Source: Mesorhizobium sp. WSM4904
Lineage (GTDB): Bacteria > Pseudomonadota > Alphaproteobacteria > Rhizobiales > Rhizobiaceae
Length of the DNA: 64,000 nt
NCBI RefSeq assembly: GCF_029674545.1
Contig: NZ_CP121354.1
Span: 6,395,001-6,459,000 of the forward strand
Direction: 5' to 3'
Under the pieces are notes generated by a model. It was not told the origin of the DNA. It saw only the letters and a list, made by a program, of their open reading frames with translations, and made no database searches. The first letter of the stretch is position 1, and each line of letters opens with the position of its first letter. Shown piece by piece: positions 1 through 8,823 of this stretch. Made by a program: the position numbers and the translations under genes.

Positions 1-194
1 ACATCCGATGCTTGAATGTAGGTCGCATTGGTTGCGCGAGACTTAACGCAACGCCTTGCTTTTCAAGCAATGTCGCCGGCGGCTAATGTATAGTCGTATG
101 ACGCGGCGAAGGTGCGGTGCCGTTTGACAAGGCAGAGCGGATTGCGTTCGGGCAGCATCATCGACAGTTGGAACCGGTCCGCGAGGGCGCGATT

Positions 195-896
195 GTGGGC
201 GAGGTAAGATCGACCGGCCGGCTTGCCGCGACGCTGGGCAGCCTCGGGCTGGTCGCCGGCGCGCTGCTGATTGCCGGGTCCAGGCACTGGTTGCCGCCCG
301 ACCTCCCCTCGCCACCGGCCCAGGATGCCGGCGAGGACAGACCCGCTCTTCACGCACCCATTCACGACGCGCGGCCAGGCCAGCCGGCGCGAAGGATAGC
401 CGAGAACCTGATCGCGCCGCCGCCGGTCGACGCGTCCGGCATCGAGCGCATCGAGCCGCGACCCCCGCTCGGCGAGCTCGGCCTCGCGTCGCCGCTGAAG
501 ACGCCGATGCCGCAGGACTGGCCTGGGACGCTGCTCTATCGTCCGGTCGCCAGCTCGTCGTCGATCTTCGAAGCCATGGGGCGCCGGGTCATGATCAGCG
601 GAACCGTCGATATCGACCCCGACAGGACCTGCGCGTTCGGCGATGCCGTCTGGCCCTGCGGCCAGCGCGCACGCGCCGCTTTCAACGCCTGGATGCGCGG
701 CCGGGCGCTGAAATGCCTGCTGCCGCCCGACGCCGACCGTTTCGCCATCGCCGCGCCTTGCATGCTCGGCAAGCAGGATGTCGGCGCCTGGCTCGTTGCC
801 AATGGCTGGGCCATAGCTTCGCCTTCGGGCATCTACGGCAAGGCCGAATCCGTGGCCCGGGGCGCCAAGATGGGCATCTTCGGCCCGCCGCAATGA
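195..896 (+). CDS. Membrane-anchored thermonuclease-fold protein
   Basis: Predicted 233-residue protein with one hydrophobic segment near residues 8-28, a Pro/Ala-rich linker, and a C-terminal region (about the last 105 residues) resembling the staphylococcal-nuclease (SNase/thermonuclease) fold seen in many rhizobial exported proteins. Typical late features are present: cysteines at CAFGDAVWPCG, the ARAAF helix, and the closing VGAWLVANGWA and AKMGIFG segments. The usual catalytic Arg/Glu pattern of true nucleases is not evident, so nuclease activity is doubtful. I chose the GTG at 195 because GAGG lies 8 bases upstream and the membrane anchor then starts the protein. A GTG at 117 would add 26 residues without a clear ribosome site. 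The protein probably faces the periplasm. Family assignment is from recognised sequence pattern; function is unknown. Confidence 0.6.
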   Translation: MGEVRSTGRLAATLGSLGLVAGALLIAGSRHWLPPDLPSPPAQDAGEDRPALHAPIHDARPGQPARRIAENLIAPPPVDASGIERIEPRPPLGELGLASPLKTPMPQDWPGTLLYRPVASSSSIFEAMGRRVMISGTVDIDPDRTCAFGDAVWPCGQRARAAFNAWMRGRALKCLLPPDADRFAIAAPCMLGKQDVGAWLVANGWAIASPSGIYGKAESVARGAKMGIFGPPQ

Positions 897-1136
897 AGCA
901 CTCGAGCCGCCTTCGGTTCGGAATTGCGTAAAAACGGAATGGTTAAATGAGTTCAGCGATCCTACCAAGCGCTGACCTGCTTCAGTGGCCGAATCGGATC
1001 ATCAAGCGAGAACGGGGTGCAACCGCCGGCGCATCAAGGGAGAAAGACTCTGATTTCCTTCAAATTGTAGGCCTTGCTGAAACGGAAATCGTAACACACG
1101 GCCTTTAAGCCAATGCGTCCAACGGGAGATTGGCCA

Positions 1137-1883
1137 GTGAGCATAGAAACACAGACCGCGCCGGCAAAAGCATGGAAGCATGTCGTTTGGCTGTCCCTGC
1201 TGGGCACCGCCGGCTGCGTGGGCCTGTCGCTTGGCCTCAACTATCTGCTCCTGTTCATAGACGCGTTGACGCCATTCGGCCGCAGCGTCATCACCGCGAC
1301 GCTGCTGCCCATCATCATCGGGCTGCCGCTTTTTGCCTTGCTCGGCTGGAGAGAGGTCGAGGTGCGCCGTTACCGGCAGGAACTGACGAGGTCCGGCACC
1401 TACGACCGGCTGACCGGCTGCCTCAACGGGACGGTGTTCACCTCGATGGTCGACAGAAGGGCGGCGCGGCCGGCCGGCCCGCGCTCCGGCGCCTTCCTCG
1501 TCATCCACCCGGAACATCTTGCGTCGATCAACCTGCGCTTCGGCTTTGGATGGGGCGACGAAGCATTGCGTCTCATAGCCTCGGCTGTCCGATCCTCGGT
1601 GCGCAAGGACGACCTGATCGGCCGGCTCGGAAATTCGATGTTCGGGGTTTTCCTTCCCGGCGCGACGAAGCAGGACGCCAAGGAGGTCGGCGAACGCATT
1701 CGACAGGCGGTCGGCCAGATCTATTTTGCGCCGAAAGGCGACAAGGACGTGCTTAGCATCCGCGCCGGCGGCGTTGTCTTCGAGCATGAACTGGCGTTCG
1801 AGGACATGTTCCGGTCCGCGGAGGAACTTCTGTTGCAGGCTCAGGACGAGGCTGACCTGGCGTTGTCGCATGTCAGCAACTGA
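1137..1883 (+). CDS. Membrane protein with degenerate GGDEF domain
   Basis: A 248-residue protein with two membrane helices in its first 75 residues (WLSLLGTAGCVGLSL and TATLLPIIIGLPLFALLG), then a GGDEF-type diguanylate cyclase fold. The helix entry (TYDRLTGCLN) matches the usual LTGLxNR entry. The active-site loop reads GRLGNSMFGVFL where active enzymes have GG(D/E)EF, so the metal- and GTP-binding residues are gone. It is probably not a diguanylate cyclase and may act as a sensor or receptor. The start is the GTG at 1137, with GGGAG 9 bases upstream; an in-frame ATG at 1113 has no good ribosome site. No EAL domain is attached. Confidence 0.75.
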   Translation: MSIETQTAPAKAWKHVVWLSLLGTAGCVGLSLGLNYLLLFIDALTPFGRSVITATLLPIIIGLPLFALLGWREVEVRRYRQELTRSGTYDRLTGCLNGTVFTSMVDRRAARPAGPRSGAFLVIHPEHLASINLRFGFGWGDEALRLIASAVRSSVRKDDLIGRLGNSMFGVFLPGATKQDAKEVGERIRQAVGQIYFAPKGDKDVLSIRAGGVVFEHELAFEDMFRSAEELLLQAQDEADLALSHVSN

Positions 1884-1959
1884 CCTGCGAGCGGAGACCT
1901 GCCTGGGGCGATCGTTCCGGGGCACATCGGTCTTCAAAGGTAGCGCGGTCGTTTAAGCC

Positions 1960-3435
1960 TCAGATTCCGCCCATGCAGAGATATTTCATCTCGAGGTAGT
2001 CCTCGAGGCCGTGGCGGGACCCTTCCCGCCCGATGCCGGACTGCTTCATGCCGCCGAAAGGCGCGGCCTCAGAGGACATACGTCCGGTGTTGATTCCCAC
2101 CATGCCATATTCCAAGGCCTCGGCCACGCGCCAGACGCGCTTCAGGTTGGAAGCATAAAAATAGGCAGCGAGGCCGTAGATCGTGTCGTTGGCCTCACGC
2201 ACGACCTGATCCGCATCCTCGAAGCGGATGACCGGGGCCAACGGTCCAAAGGTCTCCTCTTGCGCCACCGCCATCGCGCTGGAGATATTGGTGAGGACCG
2301 TCGGCTGGAAAAATGTGCCGTCGCTGCCAATCCGGCCTCCGCCGCACCGGATCGCACCGCCTTTTGCCACGGCGTCGGCGATATGGGATTCGATCTTGCC
2401 CAAGGCACGCCTGTCGATCAGCGGGCCGATGGCGACACCGGGATCGAAACCGTCGCCAACGTGAAGCTGGCGAACCCGTTCCACGAATTTATCGACGAAC
2501 TCGTCATGAACGCCCGACTGCACGTAAAGGCGGTTCGCCGAAACGCAAGTCTGACCGGCATTGCGGAACTTCGCCTGAATCGCGCCGTCCACGGCGGCAT
2601 CGATGTCGGCGTCGTCGAAGACAATGAAAGGCGCATTGCCGCCCAGCTCGAGGCTGACCTTCTTGATCTGGTCCGCACACTGGCGCATCAGCAGCCGCCC
2701 GACCTCGGTCGATCCGGTGAAGCTGATCTTGCGCACTTTGGGATTGTGGCAGAGCTCACGCCCCACCGCAGCGCCCTCGGAGGCGTAGACAAGGTTCACG
2801 ACACCGTCGGGAAAACCGGCCTCGGCGGCGAGCGCGAACATGGCGCCCGCGACCAGCGGTGTCTGTTCGGCAGGCTTCAGCACGATGGCGCAGCCCGCAG
2901 CCAGCGCCGGCGAGATCTTGCGCGCCACCATCGATGCTGGAAAGTTCCACGGCGTGATCGTGCCGACGACGCCGATCGGCTGCTTGATCACCAGCATGCG
3001 CCGGTCCGTCGACGGTGCCGAGATCGTCTCGCCATAGATACGATTGGCTTCCTCGGCATACCACTGCAGATACGCCGCCGCATGCGAGACTTCCGATCTG
3101 GCTTCGGCAAGCGGCTTGCCCATCTCCGCGGTGAGGATCGCGGCGAGATCGTCGGTGTGGTCGACGATCAGCTGATGCCATCGCCACAGCATTTCGCTGC
3201 GCTCGCGGGCGGTGAGCCCTGCCCACTCGGCCTGGGCGACATAGGCCCTGTCGATCGCCGCGCGCGTCTCCTCGACGCCCATGTCGGGAAGTTCCGCCAA
3301 CACTTCGCCGGTCGAGGGATTGAGGACCTCGAACGTGCGCCCGCTCAGCGGCGCGCCAATTACCGGCACACGATCGATCGCGCCGAACAGATCGGGGGAT
3401 TTCAGATGGCGGATGATCGGCGGGCACAGGGGCAA
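1960..3435 (-). CDS. gabD: NAD(P)-dependent succinate-semialdehyde dehydrogenase family protein
   Basis: Aldehyde dehydrogenase of about 491 residues that oxidises an aldehyde, probably succinate semialdehyde, to the acid with NAD(P). Visible hallmarks are the catalytic Cys in NAGQTCVSANR, the general-base Glu in LELGGNAP, the cofactor motif SFTGSTEVG, and the Asn motif TPWNFPASM. The C-terminal FGGMKQSGIGREG segment is typical of GabD/SSADH rather than betaine-aldehyde enzymes. The likely start is TTG at 3435, with AAGGA 8 bases upstream; a TTG six codons earlier is possible. No gabT lies nearby, so the exact substrate is not fixed by context. The gene stands alone, facing left. Confidence 0.85.
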   Translation of the reverse strand: MPLCPPIIRHLKSPDLFGAIDRVPVIGAPLSGRTFEVLNPSTGEVLAELPDMGVEETRAAIDRAYVAQAEWAGLTARERSEMLWRWHQLIVDHTDDLAAILTAEMGKPLAEARSEVSHAAAYLQWYAEEANRIYGETISAPSTDRRMLVIKQPIGVVGTITPWNFPASMVARKISPALAAGCAIVLKPAEQTPLVAGAMFALAAEAGFPDGVVNLVYASEGAAVGRELCHNPKVRKISFTGSTEVGRLLMRQCADQIKKVSLELGGNAPFIVFDDADIDAAVDGAIQAKFRNAGQTCVSANRLYVQSGVHDEFVDKFVERVRQLHVGDGFDPGVAIGPLIDRRALGKIESHIADAVAKGGAIRCGGGRIGSDGTFFQPTVLTNISSAMAVAQEETFGPLAPVIRFEDADQVVREANDTIYGLAAYFYASNLKRVWRVAEALEYGMVGINTGRMSSEAAPFGGMKQSGIGREGSRHGLEDYLEMKYLCMGGI

Positions 3436-4030
3436 TACCGGTTTCCTTCTCAAGCAAGTTGATGGGTATCAATCGCCAACCTGTATGCCGCACATCCGTG
3501 CCTCTCATAGGGCCTGGGAAAGGTGGCGGTAGACCCACCTGATCAAGCTGGCGGCCTTCGAAGCGATCGATGTCCTGAATTCGCGGACTTCGAGCGGCCT
3601 GTAGCAGCCACCTGCTACCAGATTGTGCGCCTAGCCGACCAGATCAGCGGCGGCAACTATTCGGCGTCCAGGAAACCGCGGCAGAAACCGGAAGCCGAAG
3701 GACTGATCATCCATGCTGGCGGCGGCACGCCAGTCGCCGCCGAGGCCGACCCATCCATCCGGGTCAGCATCAATGGCCGCGTGGTCTCGGTGGACCGCAA
3801 TACTGGCCGCTAGCTTCACCATATCGGCGATATCCGGAACCGAGGCGGCGCACAGGCCCGGTGGATTGCCGAAAACCGCGCCGGTCCGCTGACTACGAAT
3901 AGCGCAGCGCCAGGGGCTTGTTTGTGAGGTATATGGCCGCGCTTGGCGGAAGCGTCCCGCCAGGCCGGTGCAGGGATGAGCCTTGAAGAGGCCGGCTCCG
4001 CAAACAAGTTCCGCATCGCAGGTGCACCTA
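3436..4030. other. 595-base gap with no recognisable gene
   Basis: Between the aldehyde dehydrogenase start and the end of the MFS gene I see no convincing coding sequence. The longest open frames are one of 96 codons on the plus strand (3523-3813) and one of 63 codons on the minus strand (3631-3822). Neither has a familiar domain. The stretch could be decayed coding sequence. Confidence 0.5.
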
Positions 4031-5278
4031 CTACATCAGTCCATGCGCTATTTGTCGTGCCGCGGGCAAGCGCCGCAGCGCCAGCATTGCGACGACGCCA
4101 AGCAGCGGGCCGGGCGCCAGGATCAGGAAGCTCCAGCGCCAGCCGACCGTCTCCGCCACGAATGAGGTCAGATGGATGGAAACGAAGGTGAGAGCGATGC
4201 CGCTGCTCAACTGCAGGGAGAGCGCGGTGCCGACATAACGCGGATCGCTCAATTCGGTCGCCATCGCCGAAAATTGCGCGGAGTCGCCGACCACGGTTAC
4301 TCCCCAGAGAACGGCGACAGCGACGAACAGCCAAGACGGACCGTCAACGGCCAAGCCTATCGTCAGCGCGCAGAGACCGGAAACCGCCATCATCGCCGCC
4401 GCGGTCGCGGTTCGGCCGATACGATCCGCGGCTATCCCGCCTAGGATCGAGCCGATACCGCCCGACACGACCACGAAGAAGGCGAGCAGGGAGGCACCTC
4501 GAGAACTGCCGGCTACGATGTCGGGACTTCCTGCCCTGATGTAGGCCAGTATCCAGCCCCACATGGCGTAGAGCTCCCACATGTGACCGAGATAGCCAAG
4601 ATTGGCGAGCATGAGCGCGCGGTTGCGCGCCAGCGTTTTGATGTGGCGAGGGTCGAATGCCGATCTCGCGAAAGGATAAGGCCCTTCCTCGCCGAGCCGG
4701 AGGATCAACAAGGCACCAGCCAGTGCCGCGAGGGAGGTCGCCACGATGACGTCATGCCAAGCCAATTCGGCGGCTCCGGCTGATATTAGATGAGGAAAGG
4801 CAGAACCAAGCGTCAGCGCCGCGAGGAGGACGCCAAGCGCCGTTCCCCGTCCACGACTGAACCAGGTCGACACCAGCTTCACCGCTGGTGGATACACGCC
4901 CGCCAGCGCCAAGCCTGTGACAAAACGGGCCACCAGCAGCAAGCTGACGGAGGGTGCGAACAATAGACCGAGGTTGGCCGCGGCGGCAGTCAAAGCACTG
5001 ACGCCGATTAGCTTGCGAGGCGAAACCATATCCGAAAGGCCAATCATGCTGGAGCCCAACGCGCCGATGGCAAAGCCGATCTGCACTGCGCCGGTGACCC
5101 AGGCGCCCCCCGCCGGAGAGAGGCCCCACAGTTGCGTCAGTTGCGGCGCGATCGCCGTTGCAGAAAACCATGTGGTCATCGGCAGGAAGGCACCGATCGA
5201 GATCACGACCAGCATCGACCAGCGCCGGACGGCGCTGGCTGCGGTGACGTTGGCGACTGCCATGCGGTCCATACCCAT
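4031..5278 (-). CDS. MFS transporter (cyanate/nitrate-porter-like)
   Basis: A 415-residue integral membrane protein with about 12 hydrophobic segments and major-facilitator architecture. The loop 2-3 motif is seen as IGLSDMVSPRKLIG and the equivalent in the second half as GIAADRIGRT. The pattern is closest to the 12-helix CynX/NimT-like anion group, but the substrate cannot be told. Its start lies 4 bases after the stop of the upstream peroxiredoxin-like gene on the same strand, so the two are almost certainly co-transcribed and perhaps translationally coupled. That fits an exporter acting with a redox protein under the divergent LysR gene at 6054. Confidence 0.85.
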   Translation of the reverse strand: MGMDRMAVANVTAASAVRRWSMLVVISIGAFLPMTTWFSATAIAPQLTQLWGLSPAGGAWVTGAVQIGFAIGALGSSMIGLSDMVSPRKLIGVSALTAAAANLGLLFAPSVSLLLVARFVTGLALAGVYPPAVKLVSTWFSRGRGTALGVLLAALTLGSAFPHLISAGAAELAWHDVIVATSLAALAGALLILRLGEEGPYPFARSAFDPRHIKTLARNRALMLANLGYLGHMWELYAMWGWILAYIRAGSPDIVAGSSRGASLLAFFVVVSGGIGSILGGIAADRIGRTATAAAMMAVSGLCALTIGLAVDGPSWLFVAVAVLWGVTVVGDSAQFSAMATELSDPRYVGTALSLQLSSGIALTFVSIHLTSFVAETVGWRWSFLILAPGPLLGVVAMLALRRLPAARQIAHGLM

Positions 5279-5282
5279 CGGT

Positions 5283-5945
5283 TCAGGCCGCGATAGAGCC
5301 CTGCAGTTGCTCGAGCACCGGCAAAAGGTCGGCCGGGTCGGGTCTGCGTGTGTAGTCCGGACTGACTTCTGCGTAGGCGATGACGCCGTCCTGTCTGACC
5401 ACGAAGCGAGCCGGCATCGGCAAGGTCCATGAGGAGTCCTCGTTGATCAGCGGCAGATCGACGCCGAAGCTGCGATACAGCTCGATCAAGTCATCCGGCA
5501 GGCGAAACCGCAGGCCGAAAGCATCGGAGACCTTGCCGTCGGGGTCGCTCAGCATCGGAAAATCTATCTTCTTGTCGCGCTTGGCCTTACGGCCGTTCGC
5601 CAGCGACTGCGGCGAGACGGAAACCAGTTGGGCGCCTGTAGCCTGGATTGCGGGCCAAGCTTCCTGCAAGGCGCCAAGCTCGATGTTGCAATAGGGGCAC
5701 CAGACGCCGCGATAGAAACTGAGCACCAACGGGCCGCGAGCAAGCAGATCTTCGGATGCGACAGACCCGCCATCAGCCTCCGACAACGTGAATGCCGGGG
5801 CAACGGCGCCTGCCTTCAAGGCCTGGGCGGCCTGACCCGATGCTATGAGTTCGGCGGTCGCGCGGTGCATGATCTCGACCGCTTGCCTTGGGGCCTTGCC
5901 TTCAAAGTCGGCTTTGAAGGCGTCGAGCTTTTCCTGAAGAGACAT
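5283..5945 (-). CDS. Peroxiredoxin-like AhpC/TSA family protein
   Basis: A 220-residue thioredoxin-fold protein of the AhpC/TSA group. The core motif FYRGVWCPYCNIEL carries a CxxC pair in place of the single peroxidatic Cys of typical 2-Cys peroxiredoxins, so it may act as a disulfide reductase or an atypical peroxidase. An N-terminal helical extension of about 50 residues precedes the fold. The ATG at 5945 has GGAG 9 bases upstream; an in-frame start 5 codons earlier looks less likely. It is first in a two-gene operon with the MFS gene and divergent from the LysR gene at 6054 across 108 bases, the classic arrangement for LysR control. Confidence 0.85.
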   Translation of the reverse strand: MSLQEKLDAFKADFEGKAPRQAVEIMHRATAELIASGQAAQALKAGAVAPAFTLSEADGGSVASEDLLARGPLVLSFYRGVWCPYCNIELGALQEAWPAIQATGAQLVSVSPQSLANGRKAKRDKKIDFPMLSDPDGKVSDAFGLRFRLPDDLIELYRSFGVDLPLINEDSSWTLPMPARFVVRQDGVIAYAEVSPDYTRRPDPADLLPVLEQLQGSIAA

Positions 5946-6053
5946 GAGACAACACTCCAAATCTTGACCGCATTTTTTGCGGCGGAATGTCCTCGCCTAT
6001 TTCCAAAAGGAGGGGTAGCTTGCCAGAGAGCATAGCAATCATCCGGAAAACGA

Positions 6054-6941
6054 ATGGCCGACAGGCTTCAGGAACTTGAGGTTTTCGTGCGGGTGGCCGA
6101 GCGGGGAAACCTTTCGCAGGTCGCTCGCGAGATCGGTCTTTCGCAGCCGTCCGTGTCGCGGATATTGAACGACCTGGAGGCGCGCATCGGCGCCCGTCTT
6201 CTCATCCGCACCAGTCGCAAGGTCGGGCTGACTGAGGCGGGGCAAGTCTATCTCGACCAGATCCGACCGCTGCTGGCAGATCTCGGGGCGGCGGCCGACA
6301 CCGCCGCAGGCAATGAGGAACTGCGCGGGGTTCTGCGCGTCGAGCTGTCGGTTACATTCGCAGTGCGCGCGCTCATTCCTCGTCTGCCCAGCCTTCTCGC
6401 CGAGCATCCCAATCTCTCTGTCGAGTTGATGATGGACGATCGCCGGCGCAACCTTGCCGAAGAGGGCGCCGATGTCGCGATCCGGCTTGGCCTGCTCGAC
6501 AATTCCAGCATGTTGGCGCGCAAGGTCGGGCAGACGCCACGGCTGCTCGTTGCCGCGCCGGACTACATTGCTCGGCACGGCGAGCCCAGCAGCCCTGCCG
6601 ATCTGGCGCAGCACCAGGTGATCTTCGGGCCTTCCGACAGTTCCGGTGCGACGTTTCAGGAACTGATCGACCCGCGGGTCAGCTTTGTCCTGCCCGAAAG
6701 CCCCCGTATCAGAGTCTCGAGTTCGGCCGGCGTCACGGCATGTGTTGTGGCAGGACTTGGCGTGGCATTCGGTTCGGGATGGATGTTCAACGCAGAACTG
6801 CAGGACGGCCGCCTGTGTCGCCTGCTGCCGGATTTTGCACTGCCGATCATACCCATCCACGCCCTTTTCCCAGCCGGGCGCCAGCCGAGCAAGCGGGCCA
6901 GGGGATTCGCCGATTGGTTGAGCAAGTCACTCGCTTCCTGA
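6054..6941 (+). CDS. LysR-family transcriptional regulator
   Basis: A 295-residue LysR regulator. The N-terminal winged helix-turn-helix is clear (QVAREIGLSQPSVSRILNDL, residues about 20-40), followed by the LysR substrate-binding domain. The recognition-helix sequence and the C-terminal half resemble the CrgA/DmlR-like group that regulates oxidoreductases and peroxiredoxin genes. It is transcribed divergently from the peroxiredoxin-like/MFS pair and probably controls it and itself. The inducer is unknown. Confidence 0.9.
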   Translation: MADRLQELEVFVRVAERGNLSQVAREIGLSQPSVSRILNDLEARIGARLLIRTSRKVGLTEAGQVYLDQIRPLLADLGAAADTAAGNEELRGVLRVELSVTFAVRALIPRLPSLLAEHPNLSVELMMDDRRRNLAEEGADVAIRLGLLDNSSMLARKVGQTPRLLVAAPDYIARHGEPSSPADLAQHQVIFGPSDSSGATFQELIDPRVSFVLPESPRIRVSSSAGVTACVVAGLGVAFGSGWMFNAELQDGRLCRLLPDFALPIIPIHALFPAGRQPSKRARGFADWLSKSLAS

Positions 6942-7095
6942 CAATAAGTCGGTGATGCCGTTCGTCGGAATCCCATGTCGCAAAAGAAGCACTTCGGCCG
7001 CAACGCCGGCCGCTTTGCTCAATGAGATCAATTAGGTTAGTCTTCCAATATGCGCCATCGCTGATAGACCATTTCGCTGAGGGGGCGAAAGTTTC

Positions 7096-8001
7096 ATGGA
7101 GATGCAGCAGGTCCGCTACTTTCTGGCCCTGTCCAGTACGTTGAACTTCACCAGAGCGGCCGAGGAGTGCAACGTCACCCAGCCCGCGCTGACGCGTGCG
7201 ATCAAGACGCTCGAAGAGGAATTGGGCGGAGAACTGCTTCGGCGCGAGCGCCAACACTCGCACCTGACGGAACTCGGGCGGCGCATGCTGCCCCTTTTGC
7301 AGCAATGTTATGATGCGGCGACGTCCGCCAAATCGCTTGCCAAGGCAGTGCAAAGCAGCGATGTCGCGCCGCTCAACGTGACGATTTCCAACAGCATCAA
7401 TATCGCCCTGCTGGTCTCGCCCTTCACCGAACTTTTCCGGGCTTATCCCGGCGTGCATCTCAAGATCCACCGCGGCTCGCCAGTTGCCGTCATAGAGGCG
7501 CTCAAGGGCGGCGAAGTGGAACTCGCCGTTGCCGGCCCCCTGGGTCAGGCTTGGGATCGCCTCGACGCATGGCCACTTTTCCAGGAAGGAATCGAACTCG
7601 CCGTGAATTCCGACCATCCGCTGGCCCGCCGCAACGAGGCCGACGTCGCGTTGGCTCAGCTTGCTGCGGAACCCGTGCTCAGCCGGATCGATTGGGAGAC
7701 AAGCGAGGAATTGTCGCGCCGTCTCTCCGAGAAAGGCCTCACCCCTCGAACCGCGCACGAAGTCGAGACCGACCAGGACCTTCTCGCGCTGCTCGAGGCC
7801 AACGCCGGGGTTGGATTCGTCTCCCTGACCGCCCCTCGCTCGCCGAACACGCGCCGGCTAAAACTTCGCGATCTCGATGTTTCGCGGACCGTCTCCGTTT
7901 ACGCGGTTGCCGGCAGGCATAGATCTGCGGTCGCTACGACCTTGCTCAACCTGCTGAGGTCGGCGGACTGGTCGCCCTTCGGCGTCAGCGAGCCCGCCTG
8001 A
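7096..8001 (+). CDS. LysR-family transcriptional regulator
   Basis: A 301-residue LysR regulator. The DNA-binding region (RAAEECNVTQPALTRAIKTL) is almost the same as that of the regulators at 13842 and 17465, pointing to a local paralogous family. The effector domain follows from about residue 90. Its 3' end overlaps the convergent peroxiredoxin-like gene by 17 bases, so read-through in either direction would make antisense RNA. There is no divergent partner gene close upstream; the LysR gene at 6054 ends 154 bases before it. Confidence 0.9.
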   Translation: MEMQQVRYFLALSSTLNFTRAAEECNVTQPALTRAIKTLEEELGGELLRRERQHSHLTELGRRMLPLLQQCYDAATSAKSLAKAVQSSDVAPLNVTISNSINIALLVSPFTELFRAYPGVHLKIHRGSPVAVIEALKGGEVELAVAGPLGQAWDRLDAWPLFQEGIELAVNSDHPLARRNEADVALAQLAAEPVLSRIDWETSEELSRRLSEKGLTPRTAHEVETDQDLLALLEANAGVGFVSLTAPRSPNTRRLKLRDLDVSRTVSVYAVAGRHRSAVATTLLNLLRSADWSPFGVSEPA

Positions 8002-8683
8002 GCGCCGTGATCAGATCGTCAATGTCCATGCGTCGGCGGTAATCGGGATCGACAAAGCGATCCGTGATGACGCCGTCCGTCCCGACGATGAAGGTCGCAG
8101 GGATCGGCAGGAACCAGCTGGGATTGCCCTGGTAGCTTGGGAGGTCGTAGGCAACGCCCATCAACCGCTCCATCTCGGTTCCGATCCAAATCGCCAGGTT
8201 GAGAGACAGAGCGTAGCCATTGTCCATATCGGTCAGGAAGGGGAAGCTTGCGCCAACCGCTGCCTTCATCGCCCTGGCGAATTTGCCTCGCTCGGGCATG
8301 ATCGCCACGATTTGCCCGCCCAACGCCACGATCTCCTGCTGAACTTCGACGATACCGATCGCGTTCAAACGGCAGTAAGGGCACCAATGCCCGCGCTGGA
8401 AGGTGATCACAGCGGGCCCCTGGAGCAGGATGTCGGCCAGCCCAACCAGCCTGCCCTCGTCGTCCGGCAGAAGGAATGGCGGCATGACATCGCCGGGCTT
8501 TGGCGCCGCCGCTCCGGCACCCTGTTTCTCCAGGCGTTCCACCAAGCGGTCTACCGCATCGGCGAAATTCGCGTCGATCCGTCGGACCGCCGCGGCAATC
8601 ACCGCCAGTCGCTCGTTGAGAGGCGCATCAAGTTCAACGGCTGCCTGGACGGCCTTTTCAAATGTCATGGGCTCGGCGGCCAT
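7985..8683 (-). CDS. Peroxiredoxin-like AhpC/TSA family protein
   Basis: A 232-residue AhpC/TSA-type protein, paralogous to the one at 5283. Its redox motif is FQRGHWCPYCRLNA (CxxC), preceded by a roughly 60-residue helical N-terminus. The ATG at 8683 is preferred because upstream in-frame residues are unlike the family. It is the last gene of the leftward series bdhA / patatin / ndh / FAD reductase / this gene; the 140-base gap before it may hold its own promoter. A likely role is reduction of peroxides or oxidised thiols, perhaps with the neighbouring FAD disulfide reductase as electron donor (inference). Confidence 0.85.
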   Translation of the reverse strand: MAAEPMTFEKAVQAAVELDAPLNERLAVIAAAVRRIDANFADAVDRLVERLEKQGAGAAAPKPGDVMPPFLLPDDEGRLVGLADILLQGPAVITFQRGHWCPYCRLNAIGIVEVQQEIVALGGQIVAIMPERGKFARAMKAAVGASFPFLTDMDNGYALSLNLAIWIGTEMERLMGVAYDLPSYQGNPSWFLPIPATFIVGTDGVITDRFVDPDYRRRMDIDDLITALRRAR

Positions 8684-8823
8684 TTCTGCGCTCTCATCGA
8701 TCTGCCGCAGCCTATCATCGAAGCCCCCCGGCCACGGCCATGTTTTTCTTGCATGGTTTTGATGCCTTGCACGCATCAAAGCGGGCGAGGTTCGTATTCC
8801 GTTCGCCGCCAGACCTCAATTTG

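Noticed and set aside
2011..3462. A 483-codon open frame on the plus strand
   Set aside because: It lies antisense to the aldehyde dehydrogenase gene, whose catalytic Cys and Glu motifs are intact; the antisense product has no recognisable fold.
3523..3813. A 96-codon frame in the gap after the aldehyde dehydrogenase
   Set aside because: No domain, no good ribosome site, and an overlapping frame on the other strand; not enough support for a gene.
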